In this document: piece after piece, positions 8,258-16,179 of the stretch | Layout of the letters: each line of letters opens with the position of its first letter | Position numbering within the stretch: position 1 is the stretch's first letter | Assembly (NCBI GenBank): GCA_964640325.1 | Contig: CAZXID010000006.1 | Span: forward strand, 1 to 64,000 | Reading direction: 5' to 3' | From: DAOQAU01 sp964640325 | Lineage (GTDB): Bacteria > Cyanobacteriota > Vampirovibrionia > Gastranaerophilales > Gastranaerophilaceae | Length of the DNA: 64,000 bases | Notes under the pieces: model-generated | Told to the model about the DNA's origin: nothing | Database searches by the model: none | What the model saw: the letters and a program-made list of their open reading frames with translations, nothing else | Position numbers and translations under genes: made by a program

Positions 8258-8620
8258 ATGAAAATAGCAATTTCAGCAAACGAAAACAGTTTAAATTCAC
8301 AAGTTGATTTAAGATTTGGCAGGGCAAAAGGTTTTATTATTTATGAAACAGATAATGAGTCTTTTGAATATATAGACAATGTTCAAAATTTAGAAGCAGC
8401 CCAGGGGGCAGGGATACAGGCTGCGCAAAATGTTGTAAATGCTGATGCAGAAGCATTAATTACAGGGCATTGCGGGCCAAAAGCGTTTAGGGTTTTGTCA
8501 ACTTCGGGGGTAAAAATTTATACTGTTGGAGAAGGTAAAATAAGTAAAATTATAGAAAAATTTAAAAACGTTGAACTTCAAGAATTGGCCTCGGCTGATG
8601 TTGAAGGACATTGGATGTAG
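8258..8620 (+). CDS. NifX/NifB-C-type FeMo-cofactor-binding-like protein (first copy)
   Basis: This 120-aa protein is of the Nitro_FeMo-Co (NifX/NafY/NifB C-terminal) family and spans a single domain. It begins MKIAISANENSLNSQVDLRF and GRAKGF, carries the GAGIQAAQ helix and ITGHCGPKAF near residue 70, and ends with a variable tail. No nitrogenase genes are nearby. Such stand-alone proteins in anaerobes accompany ferredoxin-type MinD ATPases and are thought to carry or shield metal clusters. It is the first gene of an operon behind leader A. Confidence 0.88.
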   Translation: MKIAISANENSLNSQVDLRFGRAKGFIIYETDNESFEYIDNVQNLEAAQGAGIQAAQNVVNADAEALITGHCGPKAFRVLSTSGVKIYTVGEGKISKIIEKFKNVELQELASADVEGHWM

Positions 8621-8659
8621 TAATTATAACAATATGAATTTACAAAAAAGGAGGTTGTT

Positions 8660-8929
8660 ATGCCAAGAGGTGACGGAACAGGGCCAATGGGGCAAGGGTC
8701 AATGACGGGAAGAGGAATGGGACGTTGTTCTTCAGGGGTAAAGCGCGGACTTGGACTTGCTGTCGGGTTGGGCTTAGGCTTAGGTTTAAGACGGGGCTTT
8801 CGTAGATTTTGGGATACAAATGCAAGTTCAAATGATGAACTTTCAATTTTAAAGTCTCAAGCAAGTGCACTTGAAGAAGATTTAGCAATAATAAAAGAAA
8901 AAATCAGTGAATTAGAGCATAAAAATTAA
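8660..8929 (+). CDS. DUF5320-type small protein
   Basis: This 89-aa protein has the DUF5320 signature start MPRGDGTGPMGQGSMTGRGM, a Gly/Met-rich segment. A glycine-leucine stretch follows (about 36-46), then an acidic coiled-coil-like C-terminus (about 60-88). A strong AGGAGG lies seven bases before the ATG. The family regularly accompanies NifX-like and Mrp/MinD ferredoxin ATPase genes; its function is unknown. Its stop overlaps the next ATG by one base (8929), so it is probably coupled. Confidence 0.85.
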   Translation: MPRGDGTGPMGQGSMTGRGMGRCSSGVKRGLGLAVGLGLGLGLRRGFRRFWDTNASSNDELSILKSQASALEEDLAIIKEKISELEHKN

Positions 8930-9777
8930 TGAAAATAGCAGTAGCAAGCGGGAAAGGTGGAACAGGTAAAAGTATGGTATCAACTAATTTGGCATACTTT
9001 CTTTCAAAAATTTATAAGAATGTAGCTTTGTTGGATTGTGATGTCGAAGAACCGAATTGCCATATATTTATGAAACCTAATTTTAGCTATTCTCAAAAAG
9101 TATTTGTACCTGTACCTGAAGTTAATCCTGAAAAATGTATAGCTTGTGCAAAATGCGTACAAGTTTGTCAATATAACGCTTTAGCTTTTGTTAAAGGTAA
9201 AGTTTTAATTTTTGAAGAGCTTTGTCATGGCTGCGGGAGCTGTAAATTGATTTGTCCTGTTGGTGCAATATCTGAAGCTGGTCGCGAGGTTGGAGTCGTA
9301 GAAGCAGGTTTTGCACAAGGATTTAATTTTATCCATGGCAAATCAAGAATCGGTGAGGCGATGTCGCCGCCTTTAATTAAGGCTGTAAAGAAATACGGCA
9401 ATGAACAAGGCTTCAATCTTCAAATTCTCGATTGTCCACCGGGAACTTCTTGTCCTGTAATTGCGGCTGTTGATGGTGTTGATTTTGTTGTTATGGTAAC
9501 TGAACCGACTCCATTTGGGCTTTATGACTTAAAACTTGCCGTTGATGTTATTAGAAAAATAGGTTTATCTTTTGGTGTCGTAATTAATCGTTCAAATGAT
9601 AATGACAAATTGATTGAAGATTGGGTAAAAGAAGAAAATATCAAAATTTTAACTAAAATTCCTGATAATAGAAAAATAGCAGAGTGTTATTCAAAGGGTG
9701 AGCTTATTCTAAGGGCTATGCCAGAATTTAAAAAATATTTTGAACCCTTAATTTCGGTATTGCGAGGTGAAAAATGA
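8929..9777 (+). CDS. MinD/Mrp-type ATPase with inserted 2[4Fe-4S] ferredoxin domain (first copy)
   Basis: This 282-aa P-loop ATPase of the MinD/ParA/Mrp group has a deviant Walker A (SGKGGTGKS, residues 7-15). A bacterial ferredoxin domain is inserted, with Cys 70, 73, 76, 80 and 99, 102, 105, 109, enough for two [4Fe-4S] clusters. The switch region ILDCPPGTSCPV follows near residue 163. Proteins of this form occur as adjacent pairs in anaerobes with NifX-like and DUF5320 partners. A role in loading or moving Fe-S or mixed-metal clusters is inferred. It overlaps the second copy by four bases (ATGA). Confidence 0.9.
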   Translation: MKIAVASGKGGTGKSMVSTNLAYFLSKIYKNVALLDCDVEEPNCHIFMKPNFSYSQKVFVPVPEVNPEKCIACAKCVQVCQYNALAFVKGKVLIFEELCHGCGSCKLICPVGAISEAGREVGVVEAGFAQGFNFIHGKSRIGEAMSPPLIKAVKKYGNEQGFNLQILDCPPGTSCPVIAAVDGVDFVVMVTEPTPFGLYDLKLAVDVIRKIGLSFGVVINRSNDNDKLIEDWVKEENIKILTKIPDNRKIAECYSKGELILRAMPEFKKYFEPLISVLRGEK

Positions 9778-10634
9778 AAGAATTGGTCGTAATAAGCGGA
9801 AAAGGCGGAACAGGAAAGACCAGCATCGTTTCTTCGTTTGCTACATTATCAGAAAATAAAATCATGGTTGATTGCGATGTCGATGCAGCTGATTTACATT
9901 TGATTTTAAAACCTGAGATTTTAAAAACCACTGAATTTTTCTCAGGCAAAAAAGCAGAAATATTGTCGGATAAATGTACAAAATGTGGAAAATGTATTGA
10001 AGTTTGCAGATTTGAGGCTATTTCAAAAGACTTTATTTTAAATAAAATAAGCTGTGAAGGATGTGGAACTTGTTTTTACCAATGTCCATCAAATGCAATT
10101 AAATTTGAAAAAACAAAATCGGGCGAATGGTTTGAATCTAACACAAGATTTGGCAAATTTATTCACGCAAAATTGGGCGTGGCAGAAGAAAATTCGGGAA
10201 AACTAGTTTCAGAAATTAGAAATTATGCAAGACTCTTAGCACACAGAGAAGGTCAGGATTTAATTATTGTTGACGGTTCTCCCGGTATTGGTTGTCCTGT
10301 TATCGCTTCTATTTCAGGAGCAAGCCTTGTCGTAGTTGTTACAGAACCTACATTATCAGGGCTTCATGATGCAGAGCGTGTTTTGAAGTTAGCAAAACAC
10401 TTTAATGCCCCTGCTTGTATGTGTATTAATAAGTGTGACATAAATCCTGATATGGCAAATAAAATAGAAGATTTCTGTAAAAAAGAAAATATTGAAATTG
10501 TGGGCAAAATCCCTTACAGCAAGGATTTTACTGATGCGATGATAAAAGAACAAAGTTTGATTGAATTTTCGCCGGAGAGTGAAATATCAAACAAAATAAA
10601 AACAATGTGGGAATTTTTAAAAAAAAGATTTTAA
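9774..10634 (+). CDS. MinD/Mrp-type ATPase with inserted 2[4Fe-4S] ferredoxin domain (second copy)
   Basis: This 286-aa paralogue of the preceding gene has Walker A SGKGGTGKT at 8-16. Its ferredoxin cysteines are at 68, 71, 74, 78 and 94, 97, 100, 104, and the switch motif IVDGSPGIGCPV lies near 164-175. In the first copy that motif reads DCPPGTSC, so this one has a Ser/Gly variation. The ATGA overlap with the first gene and their constant pairing in this family suggest a heterodimer. A weak AT-only hairpin (10628-10648) overlaps the stop codon. Exact substrate unknown. Confidence 0.9.
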   Translation: MKELVVISGKGGTGKTSIVSSFATLSENKIMVDCDVDAADLHLILKPEILKTTEFFSGKKAEILSDKCTKCGKCIEVCRFEAISKDFILNKISCEGCGTCFYQCPSNAIKFEKTKSGEWFESNTRFGKFIHAKLGVAEENSGKLVSEIRNYARLLAHREGQDLIIVDGSPGIGCPVIASISGASLVVVVTEPTLSGLHDAERVLKLAKHFNAPACMCINKCDINPDMANKIEDFCKKENIEIVGKIPYSKDFTDAMIKEQSLIEFSPESEISNKIKTMWEFLKKRF

Positions 10635-10713
10635 GTTTTACTTAAAATTAGTAGCAAAAAATTTTGTTTTCCGGTTTTATATGAATATTAAAAATGTAAA
10701 ATAAGTGTACAAT

Positions 10714-10719
10714 TATAAT
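10714..10719 (+). promoter_or_regulatory. -10 box (TATAAT) for leader B
   Basis: TATAAT lies about 12 bases before the region where similarity to leader A begins, so transcription should start near 10726. No convincing -35 is seen 17 bases upstream. Confidence 0.5.
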
Positions 10720-10725
10720 TTACAA

Positions 10726-10908
10726 GCAAACAGATAAAAAGGAGATAAAAGCAGATGCGAGCGGGCAAATTTTGTAAAAAAAGAGAGGCAACGAAATAAT
10801 CAGCAAGTGCATTGATTAAACAAAGTCCGCAAAAACATTAAGTTATATAGTTAATACAAAAAATAAGAAAGGACGGAATCACAAAGGTTTCGTGTAATGG
10901 TGAAAAGA
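10726..10908 (+). promoter_or_regulatory. Structured leader B upstream of the second NifX-like gene
   Basis: It is related to leader A block by block: CAGATGC at 10753, then AGAGAGGCAACGAAATAA, AGTGCATTGATTA, AAGTCC and AAGAAAGGACG. The terminal hairpin is CGGAATC-ACAAA-GGTTTCG (10874-10892), followed by TGTAATGGT. Three hairpin positions differ from leader A while pairing is kept, which is covariation. ATGC/GCAT (10755-10758/10809-10812) forms a helix, and GCGGGC (10761-10766) pairs across it with GTCCGC (10825-10830), an H-type pseudoknot. The conserved AUGGU is followed in A by a stop after four codons, so it belongs to the RNA motif rather than to a coding start. Confidence 0.65.
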
Positions 10909-11247
10909 ATGAAAATTGCAATACCGACAAATGGTGGGAAATTATGCCAACACTTTGGACACTGTGAAGTTTTTACATTCATTGATGTCGATGAAAATAA
11001 ACAAGAATTTATGGATAGAAAGGAAGTTACTCCTCCTGAGCATGTTCCGGGAATTATTCCTCCTTGGGTAGCTGAGCAGGGAGCAACAGTCGTGCTTGCA
11101 GGTGGAATGGGCGGACGAGCTCAAGGGCTATTTGAAGAACAAGGAATAAAAGTTGTTGTAGGATGCCCAACGGATGTTCCTGAAAAACTTGTTTTAGATT
11201 ACTTAAAAGGTACGCTTGTAACTGGCCAAAATGCTTGCGACCACTAA
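10909..11247 (+). CDS. NifX-like FeMo-cofactor-binding-like protein (second copy)
   Basis: This 112-aa Nitro_FeMo-Co family protein begins MKIAIPTNGGKLCQHFGHCE. The CxHFGHCE motif gives two Cys and two His near residues 13-19, a metal-binding pattern missing from the first copy. A second group, GQNACDH, sits at the C-terminus. I chose ATG 10909 by comparison with the first copy; an ATG at 10897 adds four residues but belongs to the conserved leader motif. It has its own leader and promoter and is probably controlled like the first. Confidence 0.88.
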   Translation: MKIAIPTNGGKLCQHFGHCEVFTFIDVDENKQEFMDRKEVTPPEHVPGIIPPWVAEQGATVVLAGGMGGRAQGLFEEQGIKVVVGCPTDVPEKLVLDYLKGTLVTGQNACDH

Positions 11248-11261
11248 TGTAGGAATATAAA

Positions 11262-11933
11262 ATGACAACAGCACTTGTATATAATAAATTTAGACCCATA
11301 ACTCCTATTTCGAGAGTTAGCATTAGTGCTAACTCGAGCGAGCACAAAAACAAAATTAAAATATCGTCGCTAATGGGGAGTATTATTGGTACAGGCATTT
11401 CAACTGTTTTTGCTATATCTCAATCAAAGCAAGGTAAAAACTTATTAAATAGAATTTTAAAAACAAATTTTGCAAATACCAAAAACATTTTTATCATTGC
11501 ATTAGGATCAATTATTGGAGGCTTTACAGGTGGAATGATTGAAGATAAAGGTAAAAACAAATGGAAAAAACTTAAAGAAGCAAATTTCCAACTTTTGTCA
11601 AATGTTGCTTTCCCGCTTTTATTTTTAAGTTTATTCAAAAAAGCCGGTTCAAATTTGATGAAAGAATCCAATAAAATTGTTAAGAATATAGGTAATTTTA
11701 TATCGGTTTTCGGGGGTGTTGCTGTCGGTGCAGTTATGGGCTCAAAAATAGCAAACAGAGTTAATAATGCTATAAGTCCGCAAGAAGAATATAAAAGAAA
11801 GCTCGGAGTAAAAGATTTTTTGATTCACGTTGACGATTTGCCTATTGCGCTTGCGTTTGCAGGAGTTCCTTATATTGATAAATTAATTCCTTTTATTCTT
11901 GTAACTCGTGGCTATGATGTAGGGAAACAATAA
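11262..11933 (+). CDS. Hypothetical membrane protein
   Basis: This 223-aa protein matches no family I know. After a basic N-terminus it has glycine-rich hydrophobic stretches (about 40-54, 78-93, 115-128, 145-165) with small-residue patterns such as GSIIGTGIS, GSIIGGFTGG and GGVAVGAVMGS. These suggest packed helices or a membrane-active fold. A similar layout occurs in the protein at 22323. It lies 14 bases after the second NifX-like gene and may be cotranscribed, though its style differs from that module. Confidence 0.5.
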   Translation: MTTALVYNKFRPITPISRVSISANSSEHKNKIKISSLMGSIIGTGISTVFAISQSKQGKNLLNRILKTNFANTKNIFIIALGSIIGGFTGGMIEDKGKNKWKKLKEANFQLLSNVAFPLLFLSLFKKAGSNLMKESNKIVKNIGNFISVFGGVAVGAVMGSKIANRVNNAISPQEEYKRKLGVKDFLIHVDDLPIALAFAGVPYIDKLIPFILVTRGYDVGKQ

Positions 11934-11979
11934 GTTTTAGATGCGGGTTATAAAGCCGCAGATGAAGAGTCTCTAAATA

Positions 11980-12001
11980 AATTTGCCGAAGACAGGACTT
12001 G
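11980..12001. repeat. Duplicated 3' end of tRNA-Leu (attachment-site-like)
   Basis: These 22 bases are identical to 12120-12141, the 3' end of the tRNA-Leu gene. After the repeat, GCACGA follows directly here, whereas the real tRNA has AACCT before it, so this is a decayed copy with a small deletion. The DNA between the copies includes an imperfect palindrome (12053-12090; GATTTTGC to GCAAAATC) but no gene. It looks like the footprint of a past integration or a tRNA relic. Confidence 0.6.
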
Positions 12002-12123
12002 CACGATAAACAAGGCGAGAGAGACGAGCCGTAGTTTAACGGGTCGGGAATGTAGATTTTGCTTGCGAGTATTCGAGCAAAGGCAAAATCACATGCGCGG
12101 AACCTGCAGCTTGAACATGAATT

Positions 12124-12206
12124 TGCCGAAGACAGGACTTGAACCTGCACGAGCGTTCACTCACATGTACCTGAAACATGCGTGTCTACCATTTCACCAC
12201 TTCGGC
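12124..12206 (-). tRNA. tRNA-Leu (anticodon CAG)
   Basis: Read on the minus strand, the acceptor GCCGAAG pairs with CTTCGGC and the discriminator is A. The anticodon stem CATGT/ACATG encloses loop TTCAGGT, giving anticodon CAG. A long variable arm (class II) follows, then T-loop GGTTCAAGTCC. The 3' CCA is not encoded. It is the only tRNA between 1 and 61 kb that I can see. Confidence 0.95.
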
Positions 12207-12339
12207 ATGAAGCTGTTATTATTTTACAACAAAATTTTAATTGTAACAAAGTGTTGCACATAAATTAACAAGTTGGCAATAGATAAAGAATTAGACTAAA
12301 ATAGATAATACACGTAATATTGTATGAAGAAGGAGTATT

Positions 12340-13131
12340 ATGAAAATTTTAATTTCCAACGATGACGGAATTGTTGCAAACGGCATAAAAGTTTTATCAG
12401 AGACATTGGCAGAAGAACACGAAGTTTATGTCGTGGCACCCGACAGAGAAAGAAGTGCTGCGGGACATTCACTTACCTTGCACACTCCTTTGCGAGTGGA
12501 AGAATTAGAGGCAAAAAACGGGATTAAGCGCTGCTGGGTAACAACAGGAACTCCTGGGGATTGCGTTAAAATAGGCTTAAGTGCCATCTTGGAAAAAAAT
12601 GAAAAGCCTGATTTGGTAATTTCAGGTATTAATCATGGTCCCAATTTGGGTGCAGATATTTTGTATTCCGGCACGGTAAGTTGCGCTATGGAAGGTGCTA
12701 TGCTCGGATACCCAAGCATTGCGGTTTCTTTGGCAAGTATGCGTGCTGATATTGAAGATTTTAAATTTGCCGCAAAATTTATTGCAAGTTTGCTTCCAAA
12801 ATTGAAAGAGTTTGATTTTCCTAAAAAAACCATATTAAATGTTAATGTTCCGGCACTTGACCCTGAGGATATTTCAGGGGTTGCAATAACAGAGCTGGGT
12901 AAAAAAATGTTTACGGATAATTATGAAAAAAGAGTTGATCCAAGAGGCAAGATTTATTATTGGATGGCAGGCGAACTAACCAATGAACCCGAAGATGCTA
13001 TTACAGATATTGCTGCGGTAAGAAATAATAAGATTTCAATAAGCCCTGTTACTTACGAGATGACAAGAAAAGATTCGATGAAAGAATTAAACGGTATTTT
13101 GTGCAGCGGTGATGCCTGCGAATGGTATTAA
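12340..13131 (+). CDS. surE: 5'/3'-nucleotidase SurE
   Basis: This 263-aa SurE is a metal-dependent survival nucleotidase that removes phosphate from nucleoside monophosphates in the cytoplasm. The N-terminal metal motif SNDDGI (5-10) has the paired aspartates. VVAPDRERSAAGHSLT (about 36-51) and SGINHGPNLGADILYSGTV (about 91-109) supply the remaining active-site residues. The length is normal. AAGGAG precedes the ATG by seven bases. It stands alone between tRNA-Leu and convergent uppP. Confidence 0.95.
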   Translation: MKILISNDDGIVANGIKVLSETLAEEHEVYVVAPDRERSAAGHSLTLHTPLRVEELEAKNGIKRCWVTTGTPGDCVKIGLSAILEKNEKPDLVISGINHGPNLGADILYSGTVSCAMEGAMLGYPSIAVSLASMRADIEDFKFAAKFIASLLPKLKEFDFPKKTILNVNVPALDPEDISGVAITELGKKMFTDNYEKRVDPRGKIYYWMAGELTNEPEDAITDIAAVRNNKISISPVTYEMTRKDSMKELNGILCSGDACEWY

Positions 13132-13224
13132 GTGCTACGCACGTAGGAGTTTTGTATCGATTTTTTAAAATGCATTTGGTTTTTGTTTTTGAGCTTTATG
13201 CAAAGAATAACGCTGTGAATGTTT

Positions 13225-14070
13225 TCACCCAAATATATTAAAAAATGCCGCCATAACCGCGCCTATTATTATGCAATAGTAGCCGAAAAAGGTAAGCGAG
13301 AATTTTTGTAAAAATTTTAAAAAATATTTTATGCAAAAATAGCCGACAATTGCTGAAACTATTGTCCCTGCTATAATTGATGTCCAATTAAACGAGGCTA
13401 TTTCTTTAAAATCAATTTCCAAAAGCGGGTAGAGCATTGAGGTGCCAATTATTATGGGAATGCTCAAAAGAAAAGAGTATCTGGCGCAGGTTATTCTGTC
13501 GAGCCCTGAAAAAAGCCCTGTGGCAATAGTCCAGCCCGAGCGCGAAAAGCCCGGGAATGCGGCGAGCCCTTGGGCTATACCTATTAAAATCGAACTTTTC
13601 AGATTGATTTTGTCTGTTTTTTGAGGGAATTTTTTTGAAATAAATTCGCTCAAAAGCAATACAATTCCTGTGATAAAAAGCAAAACGCCTACTATCGCAG
13701 GTGAAAATACGAGTTTTTCGCAAATATCTTTTAGCGGATAAGCAACAAGGATTGTAAAAAACGTACCCAAAATTATGTATAAGCCTAATTTTGCCTCATA
13801 ATCAACAAAATTGCGATTTTTTATTGCGTCAACCAAGGCTTTTGTGATACTTATAACTTCTTTCCTGAAAAAAATCAAAACAGCGATAAGCGTTCCCAAA
13901 TGAAGCATAATGTCAAAAAACACTTCTTGACTTGATTGGATTAAATTGAGTGTGCCTGTCAAATATTTATAGATATTTGATGTAAAAACAAGATGCGCAG
14001 AACTTGAAACCGGCAGAAACTCGCTTAAGCCTTGGACTATTCCCATTAATATTGCTTGTATAATATTCAT
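13225..14070 (-). CDS. uppP: Undecaprenyl-diphosphatase (UppP/BacA)
   Basis: This 281-aa integral membrane phosphatase recycles undecaprenyl pyrophosphate for peptidoglycan and LPS synthesis. The family motifs are clear: GIVQGLSEFLPVSSSAHL (about 9-26) with the catalytic glutamate, and GLAAFPGFSRSGWTIATG (about 170-187). About eight hydrophobic spans are visible. A spacer of about 30 bases precedes it, ending in C-rich repeat DNA (14081-14125). Its nearest upstream neighbours, kdsD-kdsC-queD, are on the same strand. Confidence 0.95.
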   Translation of the reverse strand: MNIIQAILMGIVQGLSEFLPVSSSAHLVFTSNIYKYLTGTLNLIQSSQEVFFDIMLHLGTLIAVLIFFRKEVISITKALVDAIKNRNFVDYEAKLGLYIILGTFFTILVAYPLKDICEKLVFSPAIVGVLLFITGIVLLLSEFISKKFPQKTDKINLKSSILIGIAQGLAAFPGFSRSGWTIATGLFSGLDRITCARYSFLLSIPIIIGTSMLYPLLEIDFKEIASFNWTSIIAGTIVSAIVGYFCIKYFLKFLQKFSLTFFGYYCIIIGAVMAAFFNIFG

Positions 14071-14080
14071 AATTCCTCTA

Positions 14081-14125
14081 TTACCCCTCTCCCCAACCCT
14101 CTCCCTCTAGGGGCGAGGGGGAGTC
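14081..14125. repeat. C-rich intergenic repeat with G-rich complement
   Basis: This short stretch of C/T units (TACCCCTCTCCCCAACC, then CTCTCCCTC) runs into AGGGGCGAGGGGGAG, so part of it can fold back. Its composition is unlike the AT-rich surroundings. It lies just outside the uppP start codon. Confidence 0.4.
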
Positions 14126-14136
14126 AAGGATTCCCT

Positions 14137-14496
14137 CTAATTCACATAATAACTTGCACAAGATGTCGGAGTTTCCCAGACAGAAATTTTGCTTATTATA
14201 CTTATTTTTTCTTTCATTTTGTCATAGATAAATTTTGCGATAATTTCGCTGCTTGGGCTTATACTTTCAAATTCGAGCAATTTATTAATATCCTGATGGT
14301 CTAAAATATCCAAAACAGCTTTTAATTCTTTTTTTAAAATTTTATAATCAATCAAGATATTACTTTTATCAAGCGAAGTCCCCTGAACATAGGCTTCTAC
14401 GAGCCAGTTGTGCCCGTGTTGATTTTCGCAATCGCCTTCATAATTCAAAAGGTGATGCGCCGCGGAAAAATACATCTGTACTTTTAGTTCGAACAT
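14137..14496 (-). CDS. queD: 6-carboxytetrahydropterin synthase QueD
   Basis: This 119-aa QueD converts dihydroneopterin triphosphate to 6-carboxy-tetrahydropterin for queuosine or other 7-deazapurine synthesis. Zinc ligands are seen in FSAAHHL (about 10-16) and HGHNW (about 27-31), with the catalytic Cys in GDCENQHGH. ILIDYKILK and DHQDIN complete the pattern, and the C-terminal VWETPTSCASYY carries the substrate glutamate. It overlaps kdsC by 13 bases. No queC, queE or queF is in the window. Confidence 0.93.
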   Translation of the reverse strand: MFELKVQMYFSAAHHLLNYEGDCENQHGHNWLVEAYVQGTSLDKSNILIDYKILKKELKAVLDILDHQDINKLLEFESISPSSEIIAKFIYDKMKEKISIISKISVWETPTSCASYYVN

Positions 14497-15026
14497 GCCG
14501 AGAGCCCTCCTTTTTCTTTAAGATTAACCGATTTGCTCTTTAGGATAAAATCGGCAAGTTCTCTAACCGCACCTTTTCCGCCACCTTTTGCGGAAATAAA
14601 TTTGCAGGCTGAAATAACTTCTTTCACTGCATCTGCCGGGCAGCATGAAAGCCCTACTTTTTCAAGCACGCAAAGATCGGGGATGTCATCTCCCATATAA
14701 GCCACTTCGTCGTAAGAGAGTTTGTATTTTTCGATTATTTCATTAAGCGCGTGGATTTTATTTTTTTGTCCCTGATAAAGCTCTGTTATGCCTAAAATTT
14801 TTGCTCTGTGTACGACTGTGCCATTGTTTCTTGCGGTTATAATCGCAGGGACAATGCCTGCTCTTATGAGCATTATAACACCTTGCCCGTCTTTAGAATT
14901 GTAGGTTTTGTATTCAACGCCGTTTTCATCAAAGGTCAGACTTCCGTCTGTCATAACCCCATCCACGTCAAATGCGACCAGTTTAATTTTGTTTGCTATT
15001 GATTTTAATTCTAGATTATTTTTCAT
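14484..15026 (-). CDS. kdsC: KDO-8-phosphate phosphatase KdsC
   Basis: This 180-aa HAD-family phosphatase removes phosphate from 3-deoxy-D-manno-octulosonate 8-phosphate in Kdo synthesis. Motif I is AFDVDGVMTDG (about 18-28), motif II lies in PAIITARNN, and motif IV is AYMGDDIPDL. The short form without a cap domain is typical of tetrameric KdsC. It overlaps kdsD by four bases (15023-15026) and queD by 13, so the three genes form an operon. It shows that the organism makes Kdo-containing LPS. Confidence 0.93.
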   Translation of the reverse strand: MKNNLELKSIANKIKLVAFDVDGVMTDGSLTFDENGVEYKTYNSKDGQGVIMLIRAGIVPAIITARNNGTVVHRAKILGITELYQGQKNKIHALNEIIEKYKLSYDEVAYMGDDIPDLCVLEKVGLSCCPADAVKEVISACKFISAKGGGKGAVRELADFILKSKSVNLKEKGGLSACSN

Positions 15027-15997
15027 GCCACTCCTGCTTTCAATAAATCATGAATGTGTATAACCCCTACCGGAAACCCTTTTGCATCACTTATTGCAAG
15101 AGCTGTGATGGAATATTTTTCCATTAAATTAAGTGCTTTTGCAGCAAGTGCATCGGGTAAAACGGTTTTCGGATTAACAGTCATAACTTCTTTTGCTTTA
15201 AGATTTTCGACGCTTTTGTATTTAATTAAAGTTCTTCTAATATCGCCGTCTGTCAAAACTCCTGTCATAATCCCTTTTTTGTCTGTCAAAATTGCAAGCC
15301 CGAGTTTTTTGTTTGAAATCAATTCGATTACATCGGTGAATTTGTCGTCCTGGCTTGCAAGAGGAAGTTTTTCGCCGGAGAGCATAAGCTCTTCAACTTT
15401 GTATAAAAATCCTTTGCCAAGATTTCCTGACGGGTGATAAATCAAAAAGTCTTCTTCCGAGAACCCTCTTTTTTCAAGCAGACAAACCGCAAGGGCATCT
15501 CCCATTGCAAGAGTTGCCGTTGTGCTTGCCGTGGGCGCTTTGTTCAAAGGGCATGCCTCTTTTTCTACCGAAACATCAAGCACGACATCTGAAGATTTTG
15601 CGATTGTGGAATTTAAAACTCCCGTCATTGCGATAATAGGAACGTCAAATCTTTTTAAAAGGGGTAGAAGATTAAGCAGTTCTTGGGTTTGCCCGCTGTT
15701 TGAAATTGCTATTATGACATCTTCTCTTGTTATTATACCTGAATCTCCGTGGGTGCTTTCTGCAGGGTGCAGAAAGTAGGATGGAGTTCCGGTTGATGAT
15801 AGAGTTGCGGCGATTTTTTTGCCCACAAGCCCTGATTTGCCCATGCCTGTGACTATTATGCGTCCTTTGCAGGCGTATAAAATTTCAATAGCTTTTTCAA
15901 AATTTCCGTTTACTTTATCTTTGAGTTTTAATATGGAATTTGCTTCAATATCAAGGACTTCTTTTGCCAAATCGGTTATGTTTTTTGTCATTTGCAT
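15023..15997 (-). CDS. kdsD: Arabinose-5-phosphate isomerase KdsD
   Basis: KdsD interconverts ribulose 5-phosphate and arabinose 5-phosphate, the first step to Kdo. An N-terminal SIS sugar isomerase domain (ITGMGKSG, SSTGTPSYFLHPAESTHGD) is followed by two CBS domains, giving about 324 aa. I chose ATG 15997 because CAGGAG stands five bases upstream; the frame also runs to 16039 without such a site. Heptamer-like repeat DNA (16038-16075) lies upstream. It is the first gene of kdsD-kdsC-queD. Confidence 0.93.
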   Translation of the reverse strand: MQMTKNITDLAKEVLDIEANSILKLKDKVNGNFEKAIEILYACKGRIIVTGMGKSGLVGKKIAATLSSTGTPSYFLHPAESTHGDSGIITREDVIIAISNSGQTQELLNLLPLLKRFDVPIIAMTGVLNSTIAKSSDVVLDVSVEKEACPLNKAPTASTTATLAMGDALAVCLLEKRGFSEEDFLIYHPSGNLGKGFLYKVEELMLSGEKLPLASQDDKFTDVIELISNKKLGLAILTDKKGIMTGVLTDGDIRRTLIKYKSVENLKAKEVMTVNPKTVLPDALAAKALNLMEKYSITALAISDAKGFPVGVIHIHDLLKAGVA

Positions 15998-16179
15998 TTT
16001 TTCTCCTGTTTTTAGCGGGTTATAATCCAACTCTGCCACAGTTCACTGCTCACTTCTGACTTTTTACTATTTTATTATACGATAAATTCCTACAAATGTA
16101 CTAGTTTTATACAAAAGTTCAAATTTTTATCTAATAAGTGCCGAAAAAATTTATATATACAGTAAATGTAAGAAGGACT

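Noticed and set aside
8247..8261. Micro-ORF of four codons (ATG GTA GAA AAA TGA) overlapping the NifX-like start
   Set aside because: In leader B the same ATG is in frame with the gene and has no stop, so the micro-ORF is not conserved; the AUGGU seems part of the RNA motif.
12063..12263. 66-codon plus frame over tRNA-Leu
   Set aside because: It is antisense to a complete tRNA; the frame is accidental.
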